Below, piece after piece: positions 1-8,209 of a stretch of 13,029 bases of DNA. Source of the stretch: an uncultured Acidobacteriota bacterium (GTDB taxonomy: Bacteria > Acidobacteriota > JAAYUB01); NCBI GenBank assembly GCA_937925645.1, contig CALAMB010000331.1, positions 1-13,029 of the forward strand, given 5' to 3'. The translations under genes and the position numbers were made by a program. The notes under the pieces were generated by a model that worked only from the letters and a program-made list of their open reading frames with translations, ran no database searches and was not told the DNA's origin. Each line of letters begins with the position of its first letter. Position 1 is the stretch's first letter.

Positions 1-619
1 CGCCGCCCGGACCGGCCAGGTAGTCGGCGCCCATGTCCGTCTCCACCCAGCCGGGGGCCACCGCGTACACGAAGACGCCGTGGGGCGCCAGCGCCTTGGC
101 CAGCGACTGGCTCATGGCGTTGAGCCCTGCCTTGCTGGCGCCGTAAGCGGGCGCGTCCGGCTCCCCGCGGAAGGCGCCCCGTGACGACACGTTGATGATG
201 CGGCCGCCGCCGTGCGCGGCCATGTGCCGCGCCGCGGCATGGCAGAGGTTGGCCGGTCCGAAGAGGTTGGCCCCCAGGGTACGCTGCCAGGCGTCCCGCC
301 AGGCGTCGTAGTCCGACCCGAGCGGCGGGTGTTCCTCGAACACGCCGGCGTTGTTGACCAGCACCTGCAGCCCACCCAACCCCTGCACCGCCGCCTCCAC
401 CAGGGCCGGCGGGACCGCCGGGTCGGCGACGTCGCCTCCCAGCACGAGGTGCGGGCCGCCGGGGAGCGCGGCGGCCACCGCCTTGGCGGCGGCGTGGTTG
501 CGGTGATAGTGGACGGCGACGCGCGCGCCGGCCACGGCCAGAGCCCTGGCGATGGCCTTGCCGATGCCCCGCGAGGCGCCGGTCACCAGCGCGGACTGTC
601 CGGAAAGATCGAGCTGCAT
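1..619 (-). CDS. Short-chain dehydrogenase/reductase (SDR), 3' end missing
   Basis: The first 206 residues of a classical SDR oxidoreductase are present; the C-terminus runs off the window start, and the family is usually about 240-260 residues long. The Rossmann nucleotide site TGASRGIG is at residues 13-20, NNAG at 89-92, the active-site Asn around N118, the catalytic Ser in VSS at 144-146, and YxxxK as Y159/K163, followed by the PG turn at 189-190. These show an NAD(P)H-dependent reductase of a carbonyl/hydroxyl substrate; the substrate cannot be read from the sequence. The start ATG is preceded by a GGAGGGAG ribosome binding site 4-7 nt away. A promoter-like pair lies at 650-679. It follows the dynamin gene on the same strand after 156 nt, with a strong hairpin between them, so it is probably a separate unit. 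It could be FabG-like or a general cytosolic SDR. Confidence 0.93.
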   Translation of the reverse strand, partial: MQLDLSGQSALVTGASRGIGKAIARALAVAGARVAVHYHRNHAAAKAVAAALPGGPHLVLGGDVADPAVPPALVEAAVQGLGGLQVLVNNAGVFEEHPPLGSDYDAWRDAWQRTLGANLFGPANLCHAAARHMAAHGGGRIINVSSRGAFRGEPDAPAYGASKAGLNAMSQSLAKALAPHGVFVYAVAPGWVETDMGADYLAGPGG

Positions 620-649
620 GACTCCCTCCAATCGATGATGTGCACCGAC

Positions 650-679
650 AGTCTAGCGGAAATACCGCTGATACGGCAA
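650..679 (-). promoter_or_regulatory. Candidate SDR promoter with a palindrome in its spacer
   Basis: On the minus strand a TTGCCG (-35, 674-679) and TAGACT (-10, 650-655) are separated by 18 nt, about 30 nt before the SDR start. An inverted repeat AGCGG-AAATA-CCGCT (655-669) fills most of the spacer and could be a repressor site. The match to the sigma-70 consensus is only partial. Confidence 0.3.
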
Positions 680-702
680 GTACCTGCTTCTGCCCAGCGG
701 GT

Positions 703-738
703 CCGTTGGAGGCTGCGGAGCACTCCGTTCTCCAACGG
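703..738. terminator. Strong inverted repeat between the dynamin and SDR genes
   Basis: CCGTTGGAG (703-711) and CTCCAACGG (730-738) are perfect 9-bp arms. A second nested pair, CGGAG (716-720) and CTCCG (723-727), lies inside them, so nearly the whole 36 bp folds into one hairpin. It lies about 40 nt after the dynamin stop codon in the direction of transcription and may end or stabilise that transcript. No T-tract follows on either strand, so it is not a canonical intrinsic terminator. Confidence 0.35.
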
Positions 739-775
739 CGGCTTCATCAAGCGGTTTCGCTCATGCTCGGAAGAT

Positions 776-2491
776 TCAGGGTTGCGATTCCTCGAGCTTG
801 GCAAGCCGCGACAGCAGCGCATCAAGACGCCGGATTTCCGATTCAATGGAACGCGTCCCCTGGGCCTGAATCGCCCGGGCCTGTTCCCGGGCGCGCTCGG
901 CCGTGGTGACCGTTTCGCTCAGGATCGCGTGAATTTCCGCCTGCAGTTTTCGGCGGCTTTCCATGACGCGCTCCTCGAAATCTTTCACGATGCGATTCGC
1001 GTTGGCCAGGAGCATCAGGTCCTGGTATTCCCCCATGCGCCGCTCCAGGGCGAGAAGTTTGCGTTGCCTCGTCCGGATCAGGTTCCGCAGCCACCCCACG
1101 ACGGTCTGTTGGGTGTAGTTCATCAGCGACGTGTAGTACAGGCTGCTGCGCACCCGAAAGCCGATCTCAGGCTCCACGACTTGCGGCAGCGCGGCAAGGG
1201 CGGGATCGCCTGTCATCGCCAGCTTGCTGAGAAAATCATTCGCCAGACTGACAAATCGCGCCATGGCCTCGACGTATAACGATTCCGCGGCGGGTTGTGC
1301 TTCGGCCAGCCAGAGATCGAGCCAGCGCTGGGTGATCGCGTGCACGCATTGGACCGCCCAATCGCGCGACACGGGACCGCGTTGACGATCTTCCGCGCGC
1401 AGGACGGTGCTGAGTTCTTGTCGGCTCTCCGGCTGGGCCCGCCGCAGAAACGAGTCCTTCTGCTCGGCGAACAATCGGCTGAGGCGATCCTGCTCGGCAG
1501 TGAACAGATACCCCAAGTCGCTCAACGAAACCGCGGCCTCGGCCACCAGCGCGTGCAACTTTTCCACCCGGAGCTGTGATGCTTCGACGGGCCGAAGCAG
1601 CGCGTCCCGCTGTTCCGCCAACGCATGCCGCAGCCGTCGCGCCAGCATGGCGAAGCCGCGCGCCTCTGCCTGCCGAACCAGTTCCCCCTTGGAATGATAC
1701 GCCAGCCGGTGCATCGCCGCCACCAGGTCGGGCCAGCCCCTGGGCTCGTCGGCTCCGGCGAGCCGTTCCGCCGCGCTCACCTCGATGAGCGGCGGGATGT
1801 CCCGTCCCAGCCGCTCGCGGAGAATGCGGCGGGTGAACGCCGCCGCCGCGGCTCGGTCGGCGTCGGTCTGCTTGTCGGCTTTGCCGAGGACAAAAACCAG
1901 CTCGGGACACTGCCGGGCGATCTCCTCGATCAGAACCAGCTCCTCGGCCGAAATCGGCGGATCCGTTCCCAGAACCACGAGTGCGGCGTCGATGTGGGGC
2001 ACGAACGCCCGCGTGGCTTCGGTGTTGTCGATGAACACCGAGCCAATCCCCGGCGTGTCCACCAGGCACAGACCGCCTTCGAGCAACGGGCTTGGCGTGA
2101 GCACTTCGACTACCGCCACCCCCCGGCCGTTTTCCGGGTTTTTCTCCTCGGTGACGTATTCGGCGATCGCGCCGGGCTCGATGTCGGCCCACGAGCCGTC
2201 GGCGAACTGGACGCGGGCGGCACACGACTTCCCGTACCGGATGATGGTGACCACCACCGTCAAGGGAACGACGCCGACCGGCAGGACCCGCTCCCCCATC
2301 AGCGCGTTGAGCAGCGTGGATTTGCCGCGCTTGTACTGCCCCACGCAGACCACGTAGAACCGACCGGCCCGAACGCGCCCGGCCAGCGAGCGGGCGTCGG
2401 CGGCCATCGGTTCGCAGCCGGCCTCAACAGCCAGGCGCTGAAAGCTGTCGAGCCGGGAATCGTCGGATTGGCTGGAGCGTAATTCCGTCAT
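776..2491 (-). CDS. Bacterial dynamin-family GTPase
   Basis: This 571-residue protein is a large GTPase of the dynamin superfamily, a group that binds and remodels membranes in a GTP-dependent way. The P-loop GQYKRGKST is at residues 51-59 (Lys57, Ser58), the G2 threonine lies near T82, G3 is DTPG at 145-148, a G4-like GKAD at 203-206 replaces the usual N/TKxD, and VSA at 238-240 fits G5. Residues about 270-571 are charged and helical, with likely coiled coils around 290-350 and 475-570, as expected for the neck/stalk. No clear transmembrane hairpin is visible, so membrane contact would be through an amphipathic tip or a partner. The start ATG has a GGCGGGA Shine-Dalgarno 6 nt upstream that can be masked by the preceding fluoride aptamer (2524-2573). 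That leader is the unusual feature and suggests induction by fluoride. It is a single gene rather than the tandem pair seen in some bacterial dynamin operons. Confidence 0.9.
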   Translation of the reverse strand: MTELRSSQSDDSRLDSFQRLAVEAGCEPMAADARSLAGRVRAGRFYVVCVGQYKRGKSTLLNALMGERVLPVGVVPLTVVVTIIRYGKSCAARVQFADGSWADIEPGAIAEYVTEEKNPENGRGVAVVEVLTPSPLLEGGLCLVDTPGIGSVFIDNTEATRAFVPHIDAALVVLGTDPPISAEELVLIEEIARQCPELVFVLGKADKQTDADRAAAAAFTRRILRERLGRDIPPLIEVSAAERLAGADEPRGWPDLVAAMHRLAYHSKGELVRQAEARGFAMLARRLRHALAEQRDALLRPVEASQLRVEKLHALVAEAAVSLSDLGYLFTAEQDRLSRLFAEQKDSFLRRAQPESRQELSTVLRAEDRQRGPVSRDWAVQCVHAITQRWLDLWLAEAQPAAESLYVEAMARFVSLANDFLSKLAMTGDPALAALPQVVEPEIGFRVRSSLYYTSLMNYTQQTVVGWLRNLIRTRQRKLLALERRMGEYQDLMLLANANRIVKDFEERVMESRRKLQAEIHAILSETVTTAERAREQARAIQAQGTRSIESEIRRLDALLSRLAKLEESQP

Positions 2492-2497
2492 GCGTCG

Positions 2498-2529
2498 TCC
2501 CGCCGCTGGATACGTATGGCGCGGCAGGA
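2498..2529 (-). promoter_or_regulatory. Shine-Dalgarno-sequestering expression platform
   Basis: On the minus strand TCCTGCCGC (2529-2521), the tail of the fluoride aptamer, is complementary to GCGGCGGGA (2506-2498) with one G-U pair. The second element contains the Shine-Dalgarno of the dynamin gene, 6 nt from its ATG. The loop is 14 nt. The first TCC of the tail also belongs to the pseudoknot strand GACTCC, so ligand-bound aptamer and masked ribosome site should compete. This predicts a translational ON switch. The pairing is seen directly; the mechanism is inferred. Confidence 0.6.
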
Positions 2530-2573
2530 GTCATCAGCCCGTGGGGCGGTTAGGCGGGGGACTCCATCCCCAA
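2524..2573 (-). ncRNA. Fluoride riboswitch aptamer (crcB motif) before the dynamin gene
   Basis: Read on the minus strand, P1 is GGGG (2571-2568) with CCCC (2559-2556), enclosing the loop ATGGAGTC. P2 is GCCC-CAC-GGGC (2547-2537). The loop strand GGAGTC (2565-2560) is perfectly complementary to GACTCC (2532-2527), giving the defining pseudoknot. The conserved joins TAACC before P2 and CTGATGACTCCTGC after it match the fluoride riboswitch family closely. The aptamer ends about 32 nt before the dynamin ATG, with no terminator in between. Fluoride aptamers normally activate downstream genes. Fluoride exporters, enolase and pyrophosphatase are known targets; a dynamin is not one that I know of. 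Confidence 0.88.
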
Positions 2574-2584
2574 ATCAGACGGAG

Positions 2585-2613
2585 AAACTAACATTATTGC
2601 CGATTGAAATCAA
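2585..2613 (-). promoter_or_regulatory. Candidate promoter for the dynamin riboswitch transcript
   Basis: TTGATT (2608-2613, read on the minus strand) and TAGTTT (2585-2590) are spaced by 17 nt and would start RNA a few bases before the aptamer. The -10 match is weak (3 of 6). The local base composition is AT-rich compared with the surrounding genes. Confidence 0.3.
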
Positions 2614-2695
2614 GGCGAGTTTGACCGGTGCGATGAGTCCGCTCATCCGTCAATCCCATAACCTGTCGGCATCCAGCCGAATCATCCTGACCCGA

Positions 2696-3136
2696 TCATT
2701 CAGGATTCCGTCCGGTGACGACACCGGAGATCCGGCGGATGCGCGATTCGATCTCCTTCACCAGTGGGTCGAGATACGCGGCCGCAGTCGGGTCCACCGG
2801 CCCGTACCGCTTCATGTAGCGGCTTTCCAGTTCGATGATCCACTGTCGCGCCACGGCGCATGTCGCCCAGATGATTTGGGATGTGCTTTGATGCATCGGC
2901 TTCAGGCTCAACCGTTCCTGCATGTCGGACATGATCCGGTATAGTTCCCGAACTTCACTCCTGATCGCCTGTTTCTGCTCCTCCGTGAGCGGATTGATCT
3001 CCTGGTACATCGGCGCTTCGTATGCCCGTCCATCCGCCCAATCCGAAAATTCACACAGATACTGGGCCAGTTTGCCCAGCGTCACTGAAAGCCCCCGCAG
3101 ATGGTTCTCGGTGAGTCCCAGCGTATCTTCAACCAT
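2696..3136 (-). CDS. Hypothetical helical protein between the two riboswitches
   Basis: A 146-residue protein I do not recognise. It has no signal peptide or obvious membrane segment, and its many charged and amphipathic stretches suggest an all-helical cytosolic protein. Notable are a Trp/Tyr-rich part in residues 30-50 and a helix of type ELYRIMSDMQERL around 65-78. An AGGAG ribosome site lies exactly 6 nt before the ATG (3143-3147), and the base composition fits a real gene. It is on the same strand as the dynamin gene, 204 nt upstream of it, and diverges from eno. A promoter was not clearly identified; TATATT at 3212-3217 (minus strand) is a possible -10. Its position between two fluoride-controlled genes makes a role in the same response possible, but nothing in the sequence shows a function. 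Confidence 0.75.
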   Translation of the reverse strand: MVEDTLGLTENHLRGLSVTLGKLAQYLCEFSDWADGRAYEAPMYQEINPLTEEQKQAIRSEVRELYRIMSDMQERLSLKPMHQSTSQIIWATCAVARQWIIELESRYMKRYGPVDPTAAAYLDPLVKEIESRIRRISGVVTGRNPE

Positions 3137-3238
3137 TTTTTGCTCCTGCGTTGTCGATATTCAGATCCCGTCAACGATAGTGTTCAGAGCGCTGCCGGTC
3201 CGAACAGGAGCAATATACGTCTGACGGATAAAATTGTA

Positions 3239-3268
3239 TTGATCTTTCAGCCCTCCTGGAATGATAAT
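3239..3268 (+). promoter_or_regulatory. Promoter of the eno leader
   Basis: TTGATC (-35, 3239-3244) and GATAAT (-10, 3263-3268) are separated by 18 nt. Transcription would begin near 3275, just before the first base of aptamer helix P1 (3278), as expected for a riboswitch leader. The fit to the consensus plus this position gives moderate support. Confidence 0.55.
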
Positions 3269-3277
3269 TCACGCATA

Positions 3278-3325
3278 CAGGGATGGAGTTCCCTGAAAAC
3301 GCCTTCGGGCTGATAACTCCTACCA
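3278..3325 (+). ncRNA. Fluoride riboswitch aptamer (crcB motif) before enolase
   Basis: P1 is CAGGG (3278-3282) with CCCTG (3291-3295), around the loop ATGGAGTT. P2 is GCC-TTCG-GGC (3301-3310). The loop strand GGAGTT (3285-3290) pairs perfectly with AACTCC (3315-3320) to form the pseudoknot. The join AAAAC before P2 and CTGATAACTCCTAC after it match the fluoride riboswitch consensus. Enolase is inhibited by fluoride, and eno is a known member of the fluoride regulon in other bacteria. The pairings differ in sequence from those of the dynamin leader but keep the same structure, so base pairing is conserved between the two copies in this window. Confidence 0.9.
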
Positions 3326-3364
3326 GCTTGGCGGTGGGGTCATCGGACCGATTAATCACCCACC
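3318..3364 (+). promoter_or_regulatory. Antiterminator / anti-antiterminator switch of the eno leader
   Basis: GGTGGGG (3333-3339) has two possible partners. Upstream, TCCTACC (3320-3324 plus 3318-3319, with two G-U pairs) overlaps the pseudoknot strand. Downstream, CCCACC (3359-3364) is the 5' arm of the terminator. Without fluoride the first pairing would free the terminator; with fluoride the pseudoknot occupies CTCC, so GGTGGG can capture the terminator arm and transcription continues. The complementarity is seen; the order of folding is inferred. Confidence 0.6.
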
Positions 3365-3383
3365 AGCCCGGTGGGTTTTTGTT
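3358..3383 (+). terminator. Intrinsic terminator serving as riboswitch attenuator
   Basis: ACCCACC (3358-3364), loop AGCCC and GGTGGGT (3370-3376) form a perfect 7-bp stem followed directly by a T-rich tract (3376-3383, TTTTTGTT). It lies between the fluoride aptamer and the eno ribosome site, with no gene upstream on this strand, so it acts on the leader RNA rather than ending a gene. Confidence 0.85.
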
Positions 3384-3401
3384 TGAAATCCGATGCCTTG
3401 A

Positions 3402-4709
<1,308 letters not shown>

Positions 4710-4768
4710 CGCGGCTCCCGCGGCGGGCCGCTATCGGGTCGGCATCTTGCGCACGGGTGGCGGCAGCG

Positions 4769-5422
4769 ATGGAATTCAGCTGTTTTGTGGGCCGTGAACG
4801 GGAACTCCGTCAGCTCAAACAGGCGATCGCGGGCGGTGCCGACGTGATCCTCAGCGGGCGGTTTGGAATCGGCCGCACGAGTCTGGCACAGCAGGTCGCC
4901 ACCCGGCTGGAAGGACGCTATCGATTTGTTTTTCTTGACGGACAGCAGACCCCGGCCCTGCTCTGCCGTCAGATCATGACGGCACTCAATCCGGCGCAGG
5001 ATGGTCCGATCAGCTACAAGACCGGGCGCGTCCGGCTTCGCATGCTGCTGCAATCGGCCGCCCCGCCGTCCGTGTTCATCCTGGACAACATCTCCAGATT
5101 GTCAGCACCCAAGATCGAATTCCTGCGCCTGCTGTCCCGGGAGCGGCACAACCGCTTTATCCTCATTGTGGAGCCCTTTCTTCCCTCCGCCGACCTGGCC
5201 CGACTGCGCTCCATGTTCACCCCGATGTCGGAAACTCGCCTGGGTTATCTATCTCTGCGCAGTTCCATGGAATTTTTTCGCCGGCATGCCGCAGCTTACT
5301 CGTTAGGCTGGAGCGAGGCGGAGATCGACGCACGGGCCCGCGCCTGGGGCGGCTATCCGTTGAACATGCGCGCCAGCATCGAAATGGAATTAAAACGGTT
5401 GGCCACGCTGAAGTCTTCCTGA
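4769..5422 (+). CDS. Small AAA/ORC-like ATPase with altered Walker A
   Basis: A 217-residue P-loop protein that begins with FVGREREL, the usual opening of AAA ATPase domains of the AAA_16/ORC type. The Walker A region is GRFGIGRTS (30-38), where the normally invariant Lys is Arg36. A Walker B-like strand VFILDN (102-107) has Asn in place of the catalytic Glu. A sensor-2-like WGGYPLNMR lies at 193-201. It may therefore bind nucleotide weakly or not hydrolyse it. The ATG at 4769 is preferred because GGTGG lies about 8 nt upstream and the family motif starts at once; a GTG at 4757 would add four residues. It lies 59 nt after eno with no convincing terminator between, so it may be co-transcribed under the fluoride leader. 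It has no extra effector domain, and its role is unknown. Confidence 0.75.
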   Translation: MEFSCFVGRERELRQLKQAIAGGADVILSGRFGIGRTSLAQQVATRLEGRYRFVFLDGQQTPALLCRQIMTALNPAQDGPISYKTGRVRLRMLLQSAAPPSVFILDNISRLSAPKIEFLRLLSRERHNRFILIVEPFLPSADLARLRSMFTPMSETRLGYLSLRSSMEFFRRHAAAYSLGWSEAEIDARARAWGGYPLNMRASIEMELKRLATLKSS

Positions 5423-5578
5423 GCGTACACGAATACCGCTTCAGCGCACGCACGGTTCGGGTCATGACGGGTATTTTCATCCCGGCATGGACCCGCTGCC
5501 TAGAGTCTGTTAGACTGGGTGGCCGGTTGCAGCCGGATTTGCGGCCGGGCCATCATCCGGTTTTTGGGAGATGACATC

Positions 5579-6457
5579 ATGGGCGAGCTGTTCGCCCTCA
5601 CCTGCGCCATCATCTGGGCCTGCGCCGTGATCCTGCTGAAACGCTCCGGCGAGACGGTCTCGCCGTTCGCGCTGAACTTTTACCGCGTGTCCGTGTCCAG
5701 CACGCTGCTGCTGGTCACCCTGCTGTTCATGGGGGAGCCGCTGCTCCGCGCCGACGTGACGCTGTCCGACTACCTCATCCTCATCCTGAGCGGCATCATC
5801 GCCATCGGCATCTCCGACACGCTGTTCCACCTGAGCCTCAACATGATCGGGGCGGGCATCTCGGCTATCGTGGACTGCCTCTATTCCCCCTTCACCGTCG
5901 GCCTGGCCTGGCTGTTGCTCGGCGAGCACCTCACGGCGTTGCAGCTCCTGGGCATGGCGCTGGTGATGGCGGGCATGCTCGCCGCCGCCGGCCACGCGCC
6001 GCCGGCCGGCGCCAGCCGTCGCCAGATCGTCATCGGCGCCGCCTGGGGCGTGCTGGCGATGTTCACTCTGGCGCTGGGGATCGTCATCGCCAAGCCGGTG
6101 CTGGAACACACGCCGGTGATCTGGGCCACGACGGTGCGTCAGATCGGCTGCCTGGCGGCGCTGCTGCCCATCGCGGTGGTTTCGCCGAAGCGGCGGGAGC
6201 ACCTGGCCGTGATCCGCCCCAACCGCGACTGGCGGTTCATGCTCCCCGGCGCCATCCTCGGCTCCTACCTGTCGCTGATCTTCTGGATCGCCGGCATGAA
6301 ATACGTCGAGGTGGGCGTGGCGGCCATCCTCAACCAGTCCAGCACCATCTACGTGCTCATCCTGGCCGCGATCTTCCTGCGGGAGCCCTTCACCCGTCGC
6401 AAGGCGATCGCCTCGCTGGTGGCGCTGGCGGGCATCCTGCTGGTCACCGTCGGTTGA
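5579..6457 (+). CDS. EamA/DMT-family transporter
   Basis: A 292-residue inner-membrane protein of the drug/metabolite transporter superfamily, with two EamA repeats of about five helices each. Repeat 1 covers roughly residues 1-140 and includes the ALNFYRV segment of EamA domains. Repeat 2 covers about 155-292 and ends with the typical NQSSTIYVLILAAIFLREP followed by RRKAIASLVALAGI. The substrate cannot be predicted. The ATG at 5579 is chosen because of GGGAG 8 nt upstream and because the protein then begins directly in the first helix; an in-frame GTG at 5519 would add a non-membrane leader. The next gene starts 16 nt after its stop codon, so the two are probably co-transcribed. Confidence 0.92.
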   Translation: MGELFALTCAIIWACAVILLKRSGETVSPFALNFYRVSVSSTLLLVTLLFMGEPLLRADVTLSDYLILILSGIIAIGISDTLFHLSLNMIGAGISAIVDCLYSPFTVGLAWLLLGEHLTALQLLGMALVMAGMLAAAGHAPPAGASRRQIVIGAAWGVLAMFTLALGIVIAKPVLEHTPVIWATTVRQIGCLAALLPIAVVSPKRREHLAVIRPNRDWRFMLPGAILGSYLSLIFWIAGMKYVEVGVAAILNQSSTIYVLILAAIFLREPFTRRKAIASLVALAGILLVTVG

Positions 6458-6473
6458 CACAGGAGGCCGCCGG

Positions 6474-8102
6474 ATGCACCGCACGCTCTGGATCCTCATC
6501 ATCATCGCCGCGGGCCTGCTCGCGGCCGCCATCGCGATGCTGTCGACCTACCCCGGCGGCGTCCAGCGTACGGGCCACCGCGCCCGAACCGCTGACGGCG
6601 TTTCCATCGCCTACGACCTGTACCGGCCGTCGTCCGGCGCCACACCCCCACCGGTGGTCATCATCGGTCACGGCGTGGTCGTCAACAAGGAGATGATGGC
6701 CTCGCTGGCGCTGGAGCTGGCCGCCGGCGGATGCACCGTGGCGGCCCTCGACTGGCGGGGTCACGGCGCCAGCGGCGGCCGGCTGGGCCAGCGCGACGGG
6801 CTGGCTCGGGACCTCGCCGCCGTGGCCGCCGACCTGCCGCGGCGCGCGCCGGAGTCTGACATGGGCCGCCTCGCCCTGGTGGGTTTCTCTATGGGCGGAC
6901 CGCCCACCTTCCGGTTCGCCGTCGAGCACGATACCGTCCGGGCCTGGGTGGGCCTCGGCACCTTCGCCCCGTCCGGCGCGGGCGGTCCGCGAAGCCCGCG
7001 CAACGCGCTGCTGCTCATCGGCACCCTCGACGAGGCGTTCCGGCCGGAGCGCGTCCGCGCGTCCTTGGACCATTTGCTGACCGAAGGTCCGGCGGAGTAC
7101 GGCCGCCGGTACGGCTCGATCGCCGACGGCACTGCCCGGGAGGTGGTGCTCCTGCCGGGCGTGGATCACCTGTTGATCCCTTACCACGGCGGCGTGCTGC
7201 GCCGGACCCGGAACTGGATTCTCGAATCGTTCGGCCTGTCCACTGGCGCGGCCTTCGTGCTGGGACTGCGACTGGGCTGGCTGGCGCTGGGGCTCCTCGG
7301 ATTGGCCGTCCTCGTCTACGCGGTGGCGGCGCTGCCGCTGTTCGGACCGAAGTCTCCGGCCTCCGGCGCCCCGTCCCAACCCATTCCCGCTCGAACCATC
7401 GTCAGCCGCACGGCGATCAGTATGCTGGGTTGGCCGTTGGCGCTGCTATTCCTGCCGCTGGCGTTCACCGGGCTGGCCTTCAGCGCCCTGGCCACCGCCA
7501 TCCTGGGCAGTTGCGCCGCGAGCCTGGCGCTGGCCCTGCGGCGGCCCGCCCGCGCCGCTGGTTGTCCGCTCGGCCGGCTGTTCCGCGAAGCGCTCGGTGG
7601 CGGCTGCACGGCGTGGCTGCGCGCCGCGGCGCTGGCCGCGGTGCTGTGCACCGGCTGCCTGCTCCTGGTGGGGCGCCACTGGATCGGACTGCTGCCGGGC
7701 CCGGAACGCTGGCTCTTCCTCCCGCTGTTCTTCGCGCCCCTGTTCGCCATCACCCTTTGGTTCGCCATCTTCATCCAGAAACTGGCGGGACCGTCCCTCG
7801 CCGCGTGGCTGGGCCGCTGCTCCGGTCGCGCCCATCCGGCCGCCGGGACGTGGCTGGCTACGGGGTTGCTGTTCGGCTGGTTCGCTACGCTGATTCTCGG
7901 CTCCGGCTTGCTGCTGGGCAATTACTTCTTCACCATGGACCTCTTCCCGCTGGCGCCCATGCTGGCGGGTCTGGCCCTGGCGGGCGCCGCGTCCGAGCGG
8001 TCCACCGGTTCGGCATTGCCCGCTGCGTTCGCCAGCGCGCTGCTCTGGACGCTGGCCATCGTCACGCTCTCACCGGCGGTGGATTTTAGTGTGTTGTTTT
8101 AG
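6474..8102 (+). CDS. Alpha/beta hydrolase fused to a polytopic membrane domain
   Basis: This 542-residue protein has an N-terminal hydrophobic anchor (5-24), an alpha/beta-hydrolase domain (about 35-250) and about seven or eight hydrophobic segments in 255-542. The hydrolase shows the oxyanion HG at 66-67, the nucleophile elbow GFSMGG (137-142, Ser139), a likely acid D186 in IGTLDE and a likely His232 in GVDH, so a complete Ser-Asp-His triad can be proposed. The hydrolase would lie outside the membrane, probably on the periplasmic side. The substrate is unknown; an ester or lipid is plausible for a membrane-tied enzyme. AGGAGG (6461-6466) lies 7 nt before the ATG. It follows the EamA gene by 16 nt. 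Alpha/beta hydrolases are usually single-domain proteins, so the large membrane part is unusual. Confidence 0.85.
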   Translation: MHRTLWILIIIAAGLLAAAIAMLSTYPGGVQRTGHRARTADGVSIAYDLYRPSSGATPPPVVIIGHGVVVNKEMMASLALELAAGGCTVAALDWRGHGASGGRLGQRDGLARDLAAVAADLPRRAPESDMGRLALVGFSMGGPPTFRFAVEHDTVRAWVGLGTFAPSGAGGPRSPRNALLLIGTLDEAFRPERVRASLDHLLTEGPAEYGRRYGSIADGTAREVVLLPGVDHLLIPYHGGVLRRTRNWILESFGLSTGAAFVLGLRLGWLALGLLGLAVLVYAVAALPLFGPKSPASGAPSQPIPARTIVSRTAISMLGWPLALLFLPLAFTGLAFSALATAILGSCAASLALALRRPARAAGCPLGRLFREALGGGCTAWLRAAALAAVLCTGCLLLVGRHWIGLLPGPERWLFLPLFFAPLFAITLWFAIFIQKLAGPSLAAWLGRCSGRAHPAAGTWLATGLLFGWFATLILGSGLLLGNYFFTMDLFPLAPMLAGLALAGAASERSTGSALPAAFASALLWTLAIVTLSPAVDFSVLF

Positions 8103-8137
8103 CCGCAACCTTCTCTTATCATCGTGTTGATGGTTTA

Positions 8138-8151
8138 TGGGATGTGGGATG
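8138..8151. repeat. Tandem heptamer TGGGATG, two copies
   Basis: Two exact adjacent copies of TGGGATG. They are roughly inverted relative to the TCCCAG-type array at 8210-8244, so the two arrays could pair and form a hairpin across the space between the genes. Confidence 0.6.
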
Positions 8152-8209
8152 CCCCCAATTTCCAGACACTCGATGTGTTTGGCCGATCCACTGTGATCCA
8201 GGATTCAGG

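Noticed and set aside
4711..4731. GC-rich hairpin directly after the eno stop codon as a terminator
   Set aside because: The 7-bp stem includes a G-U pair and no T-tract follows, so termination between eno and the ATPase gene is not supported.
4757..4768. GTG at 4757 as start of the ATPase
   Set aside because: The ATG at 4769 is better spaced from GGTGG and directly opens the family motif.
5521..5575. Terminator from repeated CCGG arms before the EamA gene
   Set aside because: Only 4-bp arms with large loops precede the TTTTT, which also lies next to the ribosome site.
5519..5578. GTG at 5519 as start of the EamA transporter
   Set aside because: It adds a non-hydrophobic leader lacking a ribosome site; GGGAG precedes the ATG at 5579.
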